A DNA stretch of 64,000 nt from NCBI RefSeq assembly GCF_000010285.1, contig NC_010617.1, positions 2,232,001-2,296,000 on the forward strand. The letters are read 5' to 3'. This DNA is from Kocuria rhizophila DC2201 (GTDB taxonomy: Bacteria > Actinomycetota > Actinomycetes > Actinomycetales > Micrococcaceae). Below are positions 9,326 through 17,773 of the stretch, piece by piece. Positions within the stretch are counted from its first letter, which is position 1. Every line of letters begins with the position of its first letter. The notes below the pieces were generated by a model, which was not told the origin of the DNA, did not search any database, and worked only from the letters and a program-made list of their open reading frames with translations. The position numbers were made by a program, and so were the translations under genes.

Positions 9326-9359
9326 ACGGGCGGCCACCGGTTCTCCGGTGGCCGCCCGT
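9326..9359 (+). terminator. Perfect 15-bp terminator after gabT
   Basis: ACGGGCGGCCACCGG (9326-9340) and its exact complement (9345-9359) enclose a TTCT tetraloop, followed by TTGT. It is among the most regular intrinsic terminators in the window. Confidence 0.9.
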
Positions 9360-9531
9360 TTGTATCCCGCTCTCCTGCCCGGCACGACGACGCCGCGTGG
9401 CCCGGACCTGCCGCGGCACCGGGCCCGGGCCGGCACCGTTCCACCGCGGCTGGCCCGGACCTGCGGCAACGGTGCAGATCCACCCGTGCGCCGCACGGCG
9501 TACGACGACGCCGCCCGCGCCCCTCGTGTGG

Positions 9532-9537
9532 TAGAAC
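9532..9537 (+). promoter_or_regulatory. Possible -10 box for the GABA-type permease
   Basis: TAGAAC lies 54 nt before the permease ATG within GTGTGGTAGAACTCACC. The -35 region is not recognisable. Two GACGACGCC copies (9386 and 9504) lie between the gabT terminator and this box. Confidence 0.3.
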
Positions 9538-9590
9538 TCACCTATCCGCAGCCACCGCCACCACCTCTCCTGCGGTCGAAAGGACCAGCC

Positions 9591-11066
9591 ATGAGCACCG
9601 GCAAAGCACCACAGGGACCGGCACCGACCGGCAGCTCCGCCGCCCCTGCGGCCGAGGGTGACTCCCCCGAGATCACCCACAAGGCGCTGCGCTCGCGCCA
9701 CGTCACCATGATCACGCTGGGCGGGATCATCGGCGCCAGCCTGTTCGTGGGCTCGGGCAATGTGATCCGTCTGGTGGGTCCGGCCGCGGTGCTCTCCTAC
9801 CTGCTGGGCGGGCTGCTCGTGTTCCTGGCCATGCGGATGCTCGGGGAGATGGCGGCGTCGCGCCCCGCCGTGGGCTCGTTCATGGAGTACGCGCGCGTGG
9901 GCCTGGGCGACTGGGCCGGGTACTTCGTCGGCTGGCTCTACTGGTACTTCTGGGTGGGTGTGATCGCGTTCGAGGCCGTGGTGGGTGGCTCGCTGCTCGC
10001 GGGGTGGTTCCCGGCGATGCCCGTGTGGCTGGGCTCGGTGGTCCTGCTGCTGGTCTTCACCGCCACCAACCTGATCTCCGTGCGTTCCTTCGGTGAGGTG
10101 GAGTTCTGGCTCGCGAGCATCAAGGTGGCCGTGATCGTGGTCTTCCTGGCGGTGGGCACCCTCTTCGCGTTCGGGCTGTGGCCGGGCGCCGACTTCTCGA
10201 TCCCCAACCTCTGGCAGCACGGCGGCTTCGCACCCCAGGGCGGCTGGGCCGTGATCTCCGGCGTGGCCGTGGTGATCTTCTCCTACTTCGGCACCGAGAT
10301 CGCCGTGATGGCCGCCGCGGAGTCCGAGGACCCTGCCAAGGGCATCCGCCAGGCCACCGTGACCGTGGTGTGGCGCATCCTGATCTTCTTCGTGGGATCC
10401 GTCCTGCTGATCGTCACCATCGTCCCCTGGAACCAGCTTCCGGACCCGGACGTGCAGGCGCCGTTCGCGCACGTCTTCGAGCGCTTCGGCGTGCCTGGCG
10501 CGGAGATGATCATGAGCATCGTGATTTTCACCGCGGTGTGCTCCGTGCTGAACTCCGGCCTGTATTCCGCCGCTCGCATGTTCTCCGCCCTGGCGGGTGA
10601 GGGGCTGGCTCCGCGCATCGTGGCCCGCAAGTCCAGGAACGGCGTCCCCGCGGTGGCGGTCCTCGCCTCCACCCTGGGCGGTTATGCGGCGGTGTTCGTG
10701 AACTTCCTGGCTCCGGAGTCCGGGATCTTCGACTTCATCATGAACTCGGCGGGCCTGGTGGCCCTGTTCGTGTACGTGTTCGTGGCCATCACCCAGATGA
10801 AGCTGCGGTCGCAGATGAGCCCCGAGGAGCGGGCGAACCTCAAGCTCAAGATCTGGCTGCACCCGTGGCTCGGCATCCTGGTGATCGTGGCCGTCGCGGG
10901 AATCGTGGTGGTCATGCTGGTCTCGGACGCGGCGAGCCGCACCCAGGTGTGGACGAGCCTCGTGGCGGTGGCGGTGCTCGTCGTGTTCTGGCCGCTCGTG
11001 CGCCGCAACCTGCGACGCCGCCGGGCCGCCGAGACCGCGGCCCCCGCCACCACGCCCACCGCCTGA
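9591..11066 (+). CDS. gabP: Amino-acid permease, GABA permease-like
   Basis: 491-residue APC-superfamily permease with about 12 hydrophobic helices. The cytoplasmic N-terminus is Ala/Pro-rich, followed by the signature LRSRHVTMITLGGIIGASLF, then GEMAASRPAVGSF and YFGTEIAVMAAAESEDPAKG, all typical of the AAT family (GabP, AnsP, ProY). GAAAGGA lies about 6 nt before the ATG at 9591. The position after gabD-gabT makes GABA the likely substrate, but AAT members vary and the symbol is an inference from context. The stop is followed after 35 nt by an amidase, probably in the same transcript. Confidence 0.85.
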   Translation: MSTGKAPQGPAPTGSSAAPAAEGDSPEITHKALRSRHVTMITLGGIIGASLFVGSGNVIRLVGPAAVLSYLLGGLLVFLAMRMLGEMAASRPAVGSFMEYARVGLGDWAGYFVGWLYWYFWVGVIAFEAVVGGSLLAGWFPAMPVWLGSVVLLLVFTATNLISVRSFGEVEFWLASIKVAVIVVFLAVGTLFAFGLWPGADFSIPNLWQHGGFAPQGGWAVISGVAVVIFSYFGTEIAVMAAAESEDPAKGIRQATVTVVWRILIFFVGSVLLIVTIVPWNQLPDPDVQAPFAHVFERFGVPGAEMIMSIVIFTAVCSVLNSGLYSAARMFSALAGEGLAPRIVARKSRNGVPAVAVLASTLGGYAAVFVNFLAPESGIFDFIMNSAGLVALFVYVFVAITQMKLRSQMSPEERANLKLKIWLHPWLGILVIVAVAGIVVVMLVSDAASRTQVWTSLVAVAVLVVFWPLVRRNLRRRRAAETAAPATTPTA

Positions 11067-11101
11067 TTCCCCACCGTTCACCGACCGCGCGAGAGGATCC
11101 C

Positions 11102-12658
11102 GTGGCGCACTTCCCCACCCTGACCGAGACCGTCGCGGCACTGCGCGGCGGCGAGACCACGAGCGAGTCCCTGACCTCGGATGCCCTGGACCGCATCGAC
11201 GCGCTGAACGAGCACCTGGGGGCGTTCGTCCACGTGGCACGGGATGCCGCGCTGGAGAGCGCCCGCGCCGCGGACCAGCGGCTGCGTTGCGGGGGTCTGC
11301 TCGAAGACTCTCCGGCACCGGCATCCGAACGATCCGGCGGAACCACCCGGGAGCACGCGAAAGCGGCCGCCCTGCGCGGTGTCCCCCTGTCCCTGAAGGA
11401 CGGGCACGACGTCGCCGGCATGCCCACCTCGTGGGGCTCACTGACCACCCGCGGGGCGGACGGAAGCATCCCGCGGGCGCAACGCTCGGACGAGCTCGCC
11501 GCCACCCTGCAGGACAGCGGCGCCGTGCTGCTCGGCAAGACCCAGGTGCCCGAGTTCCTGCTCAACTGCTACTCCGAGAACCGCCTGTACCCTCCGGCGC
11601 GCAACCCCTTTGACCTGCACTGCTCGGCCGGAGGTTCCTCCGGAGGCCAGGCCGCCGCCGTAGCCGCGGGCATCCTCCCCGCGGCCATCGGCTCGGACGG
11701 CGGCGGTTCCGTACGGATTCCGGCCGCGGCGTGCGGGCTCATCGGGCTCAAACCGAGCCGGGGTCGGGTCCCCAGCAGCGACGCGCTGTCCAACGTCGGC
11801 CAGCTGGGGGTCAACGGACCCATCACCCGTACCGCCGCGGACGCCGCCCTGCTCATGGACGTGCTGTGCGGCACCCCGGGCCACGAGCGCATCGACCGGC
11901 CCGTGGTGGCCGTGCCGGAACCCTCGTTCTCGCGGGTCGTGGATCGCGCCCTGCAGGGCGACGCGCCGTGGGGTCATCGCCCCCTGCGCATCGGGGTGAG
12001 CACGGCCTCGCCCTTCGACGCCACGTACGAGATCACGGTGTCCCCCGAGGCGCGCGCCGCGCTGGACGAGGGGATCCGCAGGCTCGAGTCCCTGGGCCAC
12101 ACGGTGGAGGACGCCGATCTCCACTACGATCCCGCGTACCCCGAGGCCTTCTCCCGGCTGTGGACCACCGCCATGGGCCAGCTGCCGCTCGACGGCGCCG
12201 AGCACCTGCTCACCGGCCTCGCCCGCTCGTTCCGCGAGCGCGCACTCTCCCGCAGTGCGGTGGAGCTCGCAGACGCGTTCGCCGTGCTGCGCGGCATCGA
12301 GGCGGACCTGATCCGCCAGTATTCCCGTTTCGACATGATTCTCACCCCGGCTCTCGCCATGCCCCCGCGGCCCGTGGGCTGGTACCACAAGGGCTTCGAC
12401 ATCGCGGATCCGGCGGGCGCGGACCAGGACTACCTGCGGCAGTGCCAGTACACGCCGTGGACCTCGGTGGTGAACGTAATCGGGCTGCCCGCCATCACGG
12501 TGCCCACCACGTGGCGCACCCCCGGGTCCGGGGACTACCCCGGGCCGGTTCCCATGGGCGTGCAGCTGGTGGGGCGCGCGTCCTCGGAGGCGCAGCTGCT
12601 CGCGCTGGCCGCCCAGCTGGACCCGCCCACGACGCCGCACGCACACCTCGTCGCCTGA
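11102..12658 (+). CDS. Amidase-signature family hydrolase
   Basis: 518-residue amidase-signature enzyme. The Ser-cisSer-Lys triad is visible: Lys99 in LSLKDGHDVAG, the cis-Ser in SAGGSSGGQAAAVAAG (177-181) and nucleophile Ser203 in SDGGGSVRIPAAACG. The start is the GTG at 11102, 4 nt after GAGAGGA. The insertion of about 20 residues around position 66-88 is low in conservation. It is not GatA, since gatB and gatC are absent. Lying directly behind the GABA transport and degradation genes, it may release an amino acid or GABA-like product from an amide; that is inference. The C-terminal part ASSEAQLLALAAQLD is the usual family ending. Confidence 0.88.
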   Translation: MAHFPTLTETVAALRGGETTSESLTSDALDRIDALNEHLGAFVHVARDAALESARAADQRLRCGGLLEDSPAPASERSGGTTREHAKAAALRGVPLSLKDGHDVAGMPTSWGSLTTRGADGSIPRAQRSDELAATLQDSGAVLLGKTQVPEFLLNCYSENRLYPPARNPFDLHCSAGGSSGGQAAAVAAGILPAAIGSDGGGSVRIPAAACGLIGLKPSRGRVPSSDALSNVGQLGVNGPITRTAADAALLMDVLCGTPGHERIDRPVVAVPEPSFSRVVDRALQGDAPWGHRPLRIGVSTASPFDATYEITVSPEARAALDEGIRRLESLGHTVEDADLHYDPAYPEAFSRLWTTAMGQLPLDGAEHLLTGLARSFRERALSRSAVELADAFAVLRGIEADLIRQYSRFDMILTPALAMPPRPVGWYHKGFDIADPAGADQDYLRQCQYTPWTSVVNVIGLPAITVPTTWRTPGSGDYPGPVPMGVQLVGRASSEAQLLALAAQLDPPTTPHAHLVA

Positions 12659-12669
12659 GTGCCCCTCCG

Positions 12670-12706
12670 CGCACGGCGCCGCCCGCGCGCAGGAGGGGGC
12701 CGTGCG
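12670..12706 (+). terminator. Hairpin after the amidase
   Basis: CGCACGGC (12670-12677) pairs with GCCGTGCG (12699-12706). The right arm runs directly into a GGCGTCGTC motif copy at 12706. The stem is only 8 bp, so the call is tentative. Confidence 0.4.
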
Positions 12707-12759
12707 GCGTCGTCGTCCGCCGTGGCGGGGGCGGGGCCCGAAACCGAGCGGCGCACGGC

Positions 12760-12788
12760 CTGACGGGGCGCGCTTTCGGGACTAGGTT
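12760..12788 (+). promoter_or_regulatory. Promoter of pgm, leaderless type
   Basis: CTGACG (12760-12765), 17-nt spacer, TAGGTT (12783-12788). The pgm ATG begins 6 nt after the -10 box, so transcription should start at or next to the start codon. Confidence 0.55.
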
Positions 12789-12794
12789 GGTGGC

Positions 12795-14429
12795 ATGACC
12801 AACCGTGCGGGCACCGTTGCCCAACCCAGTGACCTCGTGGACATCGACCAGCTCCTGGCGGCCTACACCGAGCGGGTGCCGGACGCCGGGAACCCGGACC
12901 AGCGCGTGGTGTTCGGGACCTCCGGGCACCGTGGTTCCTCACTGAAGACCTCGTTCAACGAGCACCACATCGCGGCGATCACCCAGGCGATCGTGGAGTA
13001 CCGCGCCGGGCAGGGCATCACCGGACCGCTGTTCATGGGCAGGGACACCCACGCGCTGTCCGGGCCCGCGCAGGACACCGCCCTGCAGGTGCTCGCGGCC
13101 AACGGCGTGCGCACGCTGCTGGACTCCCGGGACGGCTTCACGCCCACCCCGGCGCTGTCCCACGCGATCCTCACGTACAACGCGTCCGAGCCCGAGGACC
13201 GTGCGGACGGGATCGTGATCACCCCGTCCCACAACCCGCCCACGGACGGTGGCTTCAAGTACAACCCCCCGCACGGTGGCCCCGCGGACACGGACGCCAC
13301 CGAGTGGATCGCGAACCGCGCGAACGAGCTCATCGAGGCGGGCCTGGACGGCGTGCGGCGCGTACCCCTGGAGGACGCGAAGGACGCGGAGACCACGGGC
13401 ACGTTCGACTTCCTGGACAGCTACGTCTCCGCGCTGCCCGAGATCATCGACCTGGACGCCATCAAGACCGCCGGGGTGCGCATCGGTGCGGACCCCATGG
13501 GCTCGGCGTCCGTGGCGTACTGGCAGGAGATCGGCGAGCGCTTCGGGCTGAACCTGGAGGTGGTGAACCCCACCGTGGATCCGCAGTGGGCGTTCATGAC
13601 CCTGGACTGGGACGAGAAGATCCGCATGGACTGCTCCTCCCCCTCGGCCATGGCATCTCTGATCGGGGCCCGGGAGAAGTACGACATCGCCACGGGCAAC
13701 GACGCGGACAGCGACCGCCACGGCATCGTGACCCCGGACGCCGGGCTCATGAACCCCAACCACTACCTCGCGGTGGCCATCGACTACCTCTACCGCACGC
13801 GTGACGGCTGGCGTGGCGACGCGGGCGTGGGCAAGACCCTGGTGTCCTCCTCGATCATCGACCGCGTGGCACAGTCCCTGGGCCGCCGCCTGGACGAGGT
13901 GCCCGTGGGCTTCAAGTGGTTCGTGCCGGGCCTGCTGGACGGCTCCATCGGCTTCGGCGGCGAGGAGTCCGCGGGGGCGTCCTTCCTGCGCCGGGACGGC
14001 TCCGTGTGGACCACGGACAAGGACGGCATCATCCTGGCGCTGCTCGCCGCGGAGATGACCGCCACCACCGGCAGGACCCCCTCCCAGCGCTACCGCGAGC
14101 TCACGGAGCAGTTCGGGGATCCCGTCTACCAGCGCATCGATGCCCCGGCCAACCGCGAGCAAAAGGCCGCTCTCAAGAAGCTCTCCGCCGAGCAGGTCAC
14201 CGCGGACACCCTGGCCGGTGAGCCCATCACCGCCAAGCTCACGGAGGCCCCCGGCAACGGTGCCCCCGTGGGCGGGCTCAAGGTCACCACCGAGAACGCG
14301 TGGTTCGCGGCCCGCCCCTCCGGCACGGAGGACGTCTACAAGATCTACGCCGAGTCCTTCAAGGGTGAGGAGCACCTCAAGCAGGTGCAGCAGGAGGCCA
14401 AGGCCCTGGTGGACTCGGTCATCGGCTGA
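12795..14429 (+). CDS. pgm: Alpha-D-glucose-phosphate-specific phosphoglucomutase
   Basis: 544-residue phosphohexomutase interconverting glucose 1-phosphate and glucose 6-phosphate. The phosphoserine loop is [11 protein letters not shown] with Ser145. The metal loop DADSDRHG is near residue 300, the sugar loop GGEESAG near 393, and the phosphate loop [13 protein letters not shown] closes the protein. GTSGHRGSS near residue 39 is the N-terminal signature of the Pgm (not PgmB or GlmM) branch, and the length fits. No Shine-Dalgarno is present; the -10 box TAGGTT lies 6 nt before the ATG. The broken YrhK gene follows. Confidence 0.95.
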   Translation: MTNRAGTVAQPSDLVDIDQLLAAYTERVPDAGNPDQRVVFGTSGHRGSSLKTSFNEHHIAAITQAIVEYRAGQGITGPLFMGRDTHALSGPAQDTALQVLAANGVRTLLDSRDGFTPTPALSHAILTYNASEPEDRADGIVITPSHNPPTDGGFKYNPPHGGPADTDATEWIANRANELIEAGLDGVRRVPLEDAKDAETTGTFDFLDSYVSALPEIIDLDAIKTAGVRIGADPMGSASVAYWQEIGERFGLNLEVVNPTVDPQWAFMTLDWDEKIRMDCSSPSAMASLIGAREKYDIATGNDADSDRHGIVTPDAGLMNPNHYLAVAIDYLYRTRDGWRGDAGVGKTLVSSSIIDRVAQSLGRRLDEVPVGFKWFVPGLLDGSIGFGGEESAGASFLRRDGSVWTTDKDGIILALLAAEMTATTGRTPSQRYRELTEQFGDPVYQRIDAPANREQKAALKKLSAEQVTADTLAGEPITAKLTEAPGNGAPVGGLKVTTENAWFAARPSGTEDVYKIYAESFKGEEHLKQVQQEAKALVDSVIG

Positions 14430-14442
14430 GGTTGGGCAGCGC

Positions 14443-14753
14443 ATGACGCCGCGTCCGCCGCCGCGCACCACCCGGGCACCCACCCCATCGACGTGCCCGC
14501 GGGACGTCACCACGAGATCGTGATCCGCGGCCGCTACGAGACGCTGTCGATCGCCAACGACATCCTGATCGGGATCATCTTCCTGGTGGGCTCGTTCCTG
14601 TTCTTCAACGACTCCACGATGTACGTGGCCACGTAGCTGGTCGTGGTGGGCAGCGCGCTGGTGCTCATCCGCCCGAGCATCCGCATCACCCGCAGGGTGC
14701 ACCTGCAGCGCATCGCCCCGGGCCGCTCTCCGGAGGACTCGCGGGACTTCTGA
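14443..14753 (+). pseudogene. YrhK-family membrane protein with internal amber codon
   Basis: Read in the frame that ends with TGA at 14751-14753, this encodes EIVIRGRYETLSIANDIL, then a hydrophobic helix GIIFLVGSFLFF, then TMYVAT-stop-LVVVGSALVLIRPSIRI, and a charged tail ending EDSRDF. That is the layout of a small two-helix YrhK-domain protein. The TAG at 14634-14636 stands where the second helix starts and a Trp codon (TGG) would fit. The only ATG nearby (14443) is in another phase, so a second lesion near the start is likely; GTG at 14493 is in phase. A sequencing error is the alternative. Confidence 0.6.
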
Positions 14754-14758
14754 GCGGC

Positions 14759-14794
14759 GCCGGGTGCCTGCGGCCTGGGCGTCCGGCACCCGGC
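14759..14794 (+). terminator. Hairpin after the YrhK remnant
   Basis: GCCGGGTGCC (14759-14768) pairs with GGCACCCGGC (14785-14794) over a 16-nt loop. A third copy of the arm, GTGCCGGGTGCCGG, follows at about 14811 and could compete for pairing. Confidence 0.45.
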
Positions 14795-14928
14795 ACACCA
14801 CCGCGTGACTGTGCCGGGTGCCGGGGTGTTGACTGCGGCTGAGGTTGGCGCTTCAATGAGCACCGACCCTCGCGGCACCGTGGACGATCCCTCGCCCCGG
14901 GGGCACCACTCAAGGATGAGACCCCCGC

Positions 14929-16011
14929 ATGAGGCACACCCCCGCCCCAGACCCCTCGACCGTTCTCGGACCCGCTGGCGTGCTGCAGTCCGAACCGTGG
15001 CACCGCTTCCAGGCAGCCCTGGGCCGCGCCACCCACCTCTTCTCGGGGCCCGGCTGGCACGCCCTGGTGGTCGAGGAGACGTCACGCGCGGGGAGGCTCT
15101 GGTACGCGCCGTACGGCCCCGTGCTCAGCCACCCGGAGGCCCTGCCGGACGCCCTCACCGAGCTGCGGAGCGCGGCCCGGGCCGCGCGGATCGGCTGGCT
15201 GCGCGTGGAACCGCAGGCGGCGGCGTCGTCGGGCGAGGGCTTCACGGATGCCGTGCGGCGGCAGAACGCGACCGCCCCGGTGCTCGCCGCCGCACTGACC
15301 GCTCACGGTGCGCGCCCCGCACCCCGTGACATCCAGCCGGCCTACACACGGTGGGTGGATCTCACGCGGGAGCCGGGCGGGATCCTTGGGGCCATGACCG
15401 GCACCAACCGGAACCTGTGGCGCCGCCACCGGGACAAGGGCATCACCCTGGAGTCGAGCACCCACCCGAGCGGCGCGGACGCCGTGATCGAGCTGCTGCA
15501 CCGCACGGCGGGGCGCCGGGGTTTCACCGCGCACGGTTCCGACTACCTCCGCACGGCCGCCCGCGTGCTGCGCGAGACCGGGAGCTGCACCGCCTACATG
15601 AGCTCCGTGGACGGCGCCGTGGTCAGCGCGCTGCTCACCTACGACTCGCCCACCACACGGGTGTTCGCCCACTCGGGGATGGACGCCGCGCTGCGCAAGC
15701 TGCGGCCCAACCAGCCGCTGATCGTCCAGGCGCTGCTCGACGCCGCGGCCCAGGGTCAGCGCGTGGCGGACCTCTTCGGCGTGGCCTCCGCCAACGACCC
15801 CGGCCATCCCTGGACCGGGTTCAGCGCGTTCAAACGGTCGTTCGGCGGGGCGGACGTCGCCCTCGGCGGCACGTGGGACCTGCCGGTCAGTGCACCGCGG
15901 TACGCGGCCTACCGCGTGGCCCGCCGCGCGCGGGACGAGGTCTCAACCGTGCGGGGTCGCGCACGCGGCGCCGCGGACACGGCGCGGGCCAGACTGCTCC
16001 CCGAGCGCTGA
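14929..16011 (+). CDS. FemX/FemAB-like aminoacyl or acyl transferase
   Basis: 360-residue protein of the FemABX group within the GNAT fold, related to peptidoglycan interpeptide-bridge enzymes. Visible landmarks are WHRFQAALGRATHLF, GRLWYAPYGPVLSHPEAL (first GNAT half), TGTNRNLWRRHRDKGI (the basic helix where Fem proteins contact the nucleotide or lipid), SALLTYDSPTTRVFAHSG and LFGVASANDPGHPWTGFSAFKRSFGG (second half, typical of the family). FemX-type enzymes use aminoacyl-tRNA to add residues to lipid II. It is convergent with a membrane sulfatase that may also act on the envelope. Donor and acceptor are unknown. One GGCGTCGTC copy at 15222 encodes Ala-Ser-Ser. Confidence 0.82.
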   Translation: MRHTPAPDPSTVLGPAGVLQSEPWHRFQAALGRATHLFSGPGWHALVVEETSRAGRLWYAPYGPVLSHPEALPDALTELRSAARAARIGWLRVEPQAAASSGEGFTDAVRRQNATAPVLAAALTAHGARPAPRDIQPAYTRWVDLTREPGGILGAMTGTNRNLWRRHRDKGITLESSTHPSGADAVIELLHRTAGRRGFTAHGSDYLRTAARVLRETGSCTAYMSSVDGAVVSALLTYDSPTTRVFAHSGMDAALRKLRPNQPLIVQALLDAAAQGQRVADLFGVASANDPGHPWTGFSAFKRSFGGADVALGGTWDLPVSAPRYAAYRVARRARDEVSTVRGRARGAADTARARLLPER

Positions 16012-16014
16012 CCA

Positions 16015-16031
16015 CCGGCCGGGGCGGCCGG
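16015..16031. terminator. Small hairpin between convergent genes
   Basis: CCGGCC (16015-16020) and GGCCGG (16026-16031) flank a 5-nt loop in the 52-nt spacer shared by the FemX-like gene and the sulfatase. It is short, so weakly supported. Confidence 0.35.
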
Positions 16032-16063
16032 AACCACCGCCGGGGCTCCAGCGGTCGGTACCC

Positions 16064-17602
16064 TCAGCGCACCGGGTCCTGCGGATTCCACGCGCGCGCG
16101 TAGAACTCGGCCGAGCGGGACTCGAGCAGCTGGGCGTACTCCTCCGGGTCCATGGCCTGGGCCGCGCCCTGGGGAGGCTCCTGCCGCCGGACGGACGTGC
16201 CGAGGCCCGCGGCGCCGTCGTGCACCGACAGCCCCGCCGCCTCCAGGAGGGTCGGGTACATGGACAGCTGGTCCGCGCCCGCCCGCAGGGGCTGGTCCGA
16301 GGACTCCCCCGGGATCCACACGCGGTTGAAGATGGTGCGGTTGGGGTGGTGGTCCAGCTGCTCGTGGAACGCGTCCCCGGCGCTCATGTGCTTGAGGTGG
16401 TCCCCCATGACCACCACGGAGGTGTCCTCCAGGTAGCCCCGGGCCTTCATGTGCTCGATGAAACCCGCCACCTGCGTCATGGAGCACGCGAACACGGAGG
16501 TCACCTGGTTCTGGGTGTCCACGCCGCAGGAGTCGTAGACGTGCACCGGTTCGTGGGTGTCCAGGGTGAGCATGGACAGGTTGAACGGCTGGCCCGTGAG
16601 CTCTGCCTCGGCGTGCAGGCGGTCCACCTCGTCCTTCGCGTGGGCCATGAGCCTCTCGTCGCTGAGCCCCCAGTCACCGCGGAAGTTCTTCTCCGGCTCG
16701 CCGGCGGCCCGCCAGTCCGCGAGCCCCTTGTCCTCCGTGTAGCCGTGCGAGCGCAGGAAGGCGTCCTTGCCGGCGAACGAGGAGTTGGCCCCGCCCAGGA
16801 ACGTGCTGGTGTAACCGTGGTTCTGCAGCACGTCCCCCAGGCACGTGACACCGCCCAGGTACTGTTCCATCCCAGCGCCGATGTCGCTCGAGCTGATGCC
16901 CTCCCCCGAGCTCTTGAGGGGAATGCCGCACTGGGTCGAGGCGAGTCCGGCCATGGTCCAGCCGCCGCCCTCGTACTGCTGCAGGTCGGTGACGCTGCGC
17001 CAGCCGTCCTCCGCCCGGGTGACGTCCTCCAGGGGCGCGAACGCGTTCTTCTCGAACAGCTGGTCGTCAGCGAGGGTCTGCTCCCCGGACTCGAGGTAAA
17101 CCACCACCAGGTTGCGCTTGCCCGCCTCCCCGGTGACGGTGGGCTGGACGTAGCGCGAGCCGATGTCGTGCGGGGACTTGGCGGCCTTGACGTAGCGGGG
17201 CAGGTCCACCGCGGACGCGAAGCTCGCGGTGCCTCCCACCACGACCGCTGCCACCGCGATCGCGGAGGCGGAGCGGACCACGCGGCGCGGGGCCCGCGCC
17301 GGGCGCCCGGCCGGACGGCGACGCCGCCACCCCCACCGGCCCAGCGCGACCGCCAGGGTCAGCAGCACGGGGAGCACGCCGATCAGCAGCACCGAGACCC
17401 ACACGATCGACCCGCCACCGCCATCCGTCTGCACGGAGACCAGGTTCATGCGCATCTGTCCCACGGAGATCTGGCCCCAGTAGTGCCGGATCACCCCGGC
17501 GGCCGCCAGCAGGGTGAGGCCCAGCCAGATCAGGCCGTAGCAGAGCCCTCGGCCCGTCCATCGGCCCAGCCGTCTGCTCGCGCGCAGAAAACCCTCGGAC
17601 AT
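16064..17602 (-). CDS. Membrane sulfatase, MdoB/LtaS-type phosphoglycerol transferase-like
   Basis: 512-residue alkaline-phosphatase-superfamily protein. Two N-terminal membrane helices (about residues 18-40 and 65-95) are joined by a short outer loop. A third hydrophobic segment (about 115-130) leads into an extracellular catalytic domain. Metal and nucleophile motifs are VVYLESGEQT, GWTMAGLASTQCGIPL (MdoB-type nucleophile Thr), TLDTHEPVHVY and VVVMGDHLKHMSAG. Such enzymes transfer glycerol phosphate to glycans or build teichoic-type polymers. The ATG at 17602 has GAGG 8 nt before it; an upstream ATG at 17683 would add 27 basic residues. Substrate is unproven. Confidence 0.83.
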   Translation of the reverse strand: MSEGFLRASRRLGRWTGRGLCYGLIWLGLTLLAAAGVIRHYWGQISVGQMRMNLVSVQTDGGGGSIVWVSVLLIGVLPVLLTLAVALGRWGWRRRRPAGRPARAPRRVVRSASAIAVAAVVVGGTASFASAVDLPRYVKAAKSPHDIGSRYVQPTVTGEAGKRNLVVVYLESGEQTLADDQLFEKNAFAPLEDVTRAEDGWRSVTDLQQYEGGGWTMAGLASTQCGIPLKSSGEGISSSDIGAGMEQYLGGVTCLGDVLQNHGYTSTFLGGANSSFAGKDAFLRSHGYTEDKGLADWRAAGEPEKNFRGDWGLSDERLMAHAKDEVDRLHAEAELTGQPFNLSMLTLDTHEPVHVYDSCGVDTQNQVTSVFACSMTQVAGFIEHMKARGYLEDTSVVVMGDHLKHMSAGDAFHEQLDHHPNRTIFNRVWIPGESSDQPLRAGADQLSMYPTLLEAAGLSVHDGAAGLGTSVRRQEPPQGAAQAMDPEEYAQLLESRSAEFYARAWNPQDPVR

Positions 17603-17773
17603 GTTGTGGACCTCGCGCTTCTCGATCACCGGTGCCAGCCCGCACCGCCGCGGCCAGGGCGTGGTGTGCCGCCGCACTCGCATTCGTGTTCATTCAAGGG
17701 TAGGACATGTTGCAGTCACCCGCTGTTCACCTGGCGGGGGTGCAGGGGCACGGGACGCGGCGGGCGGGCCCGC

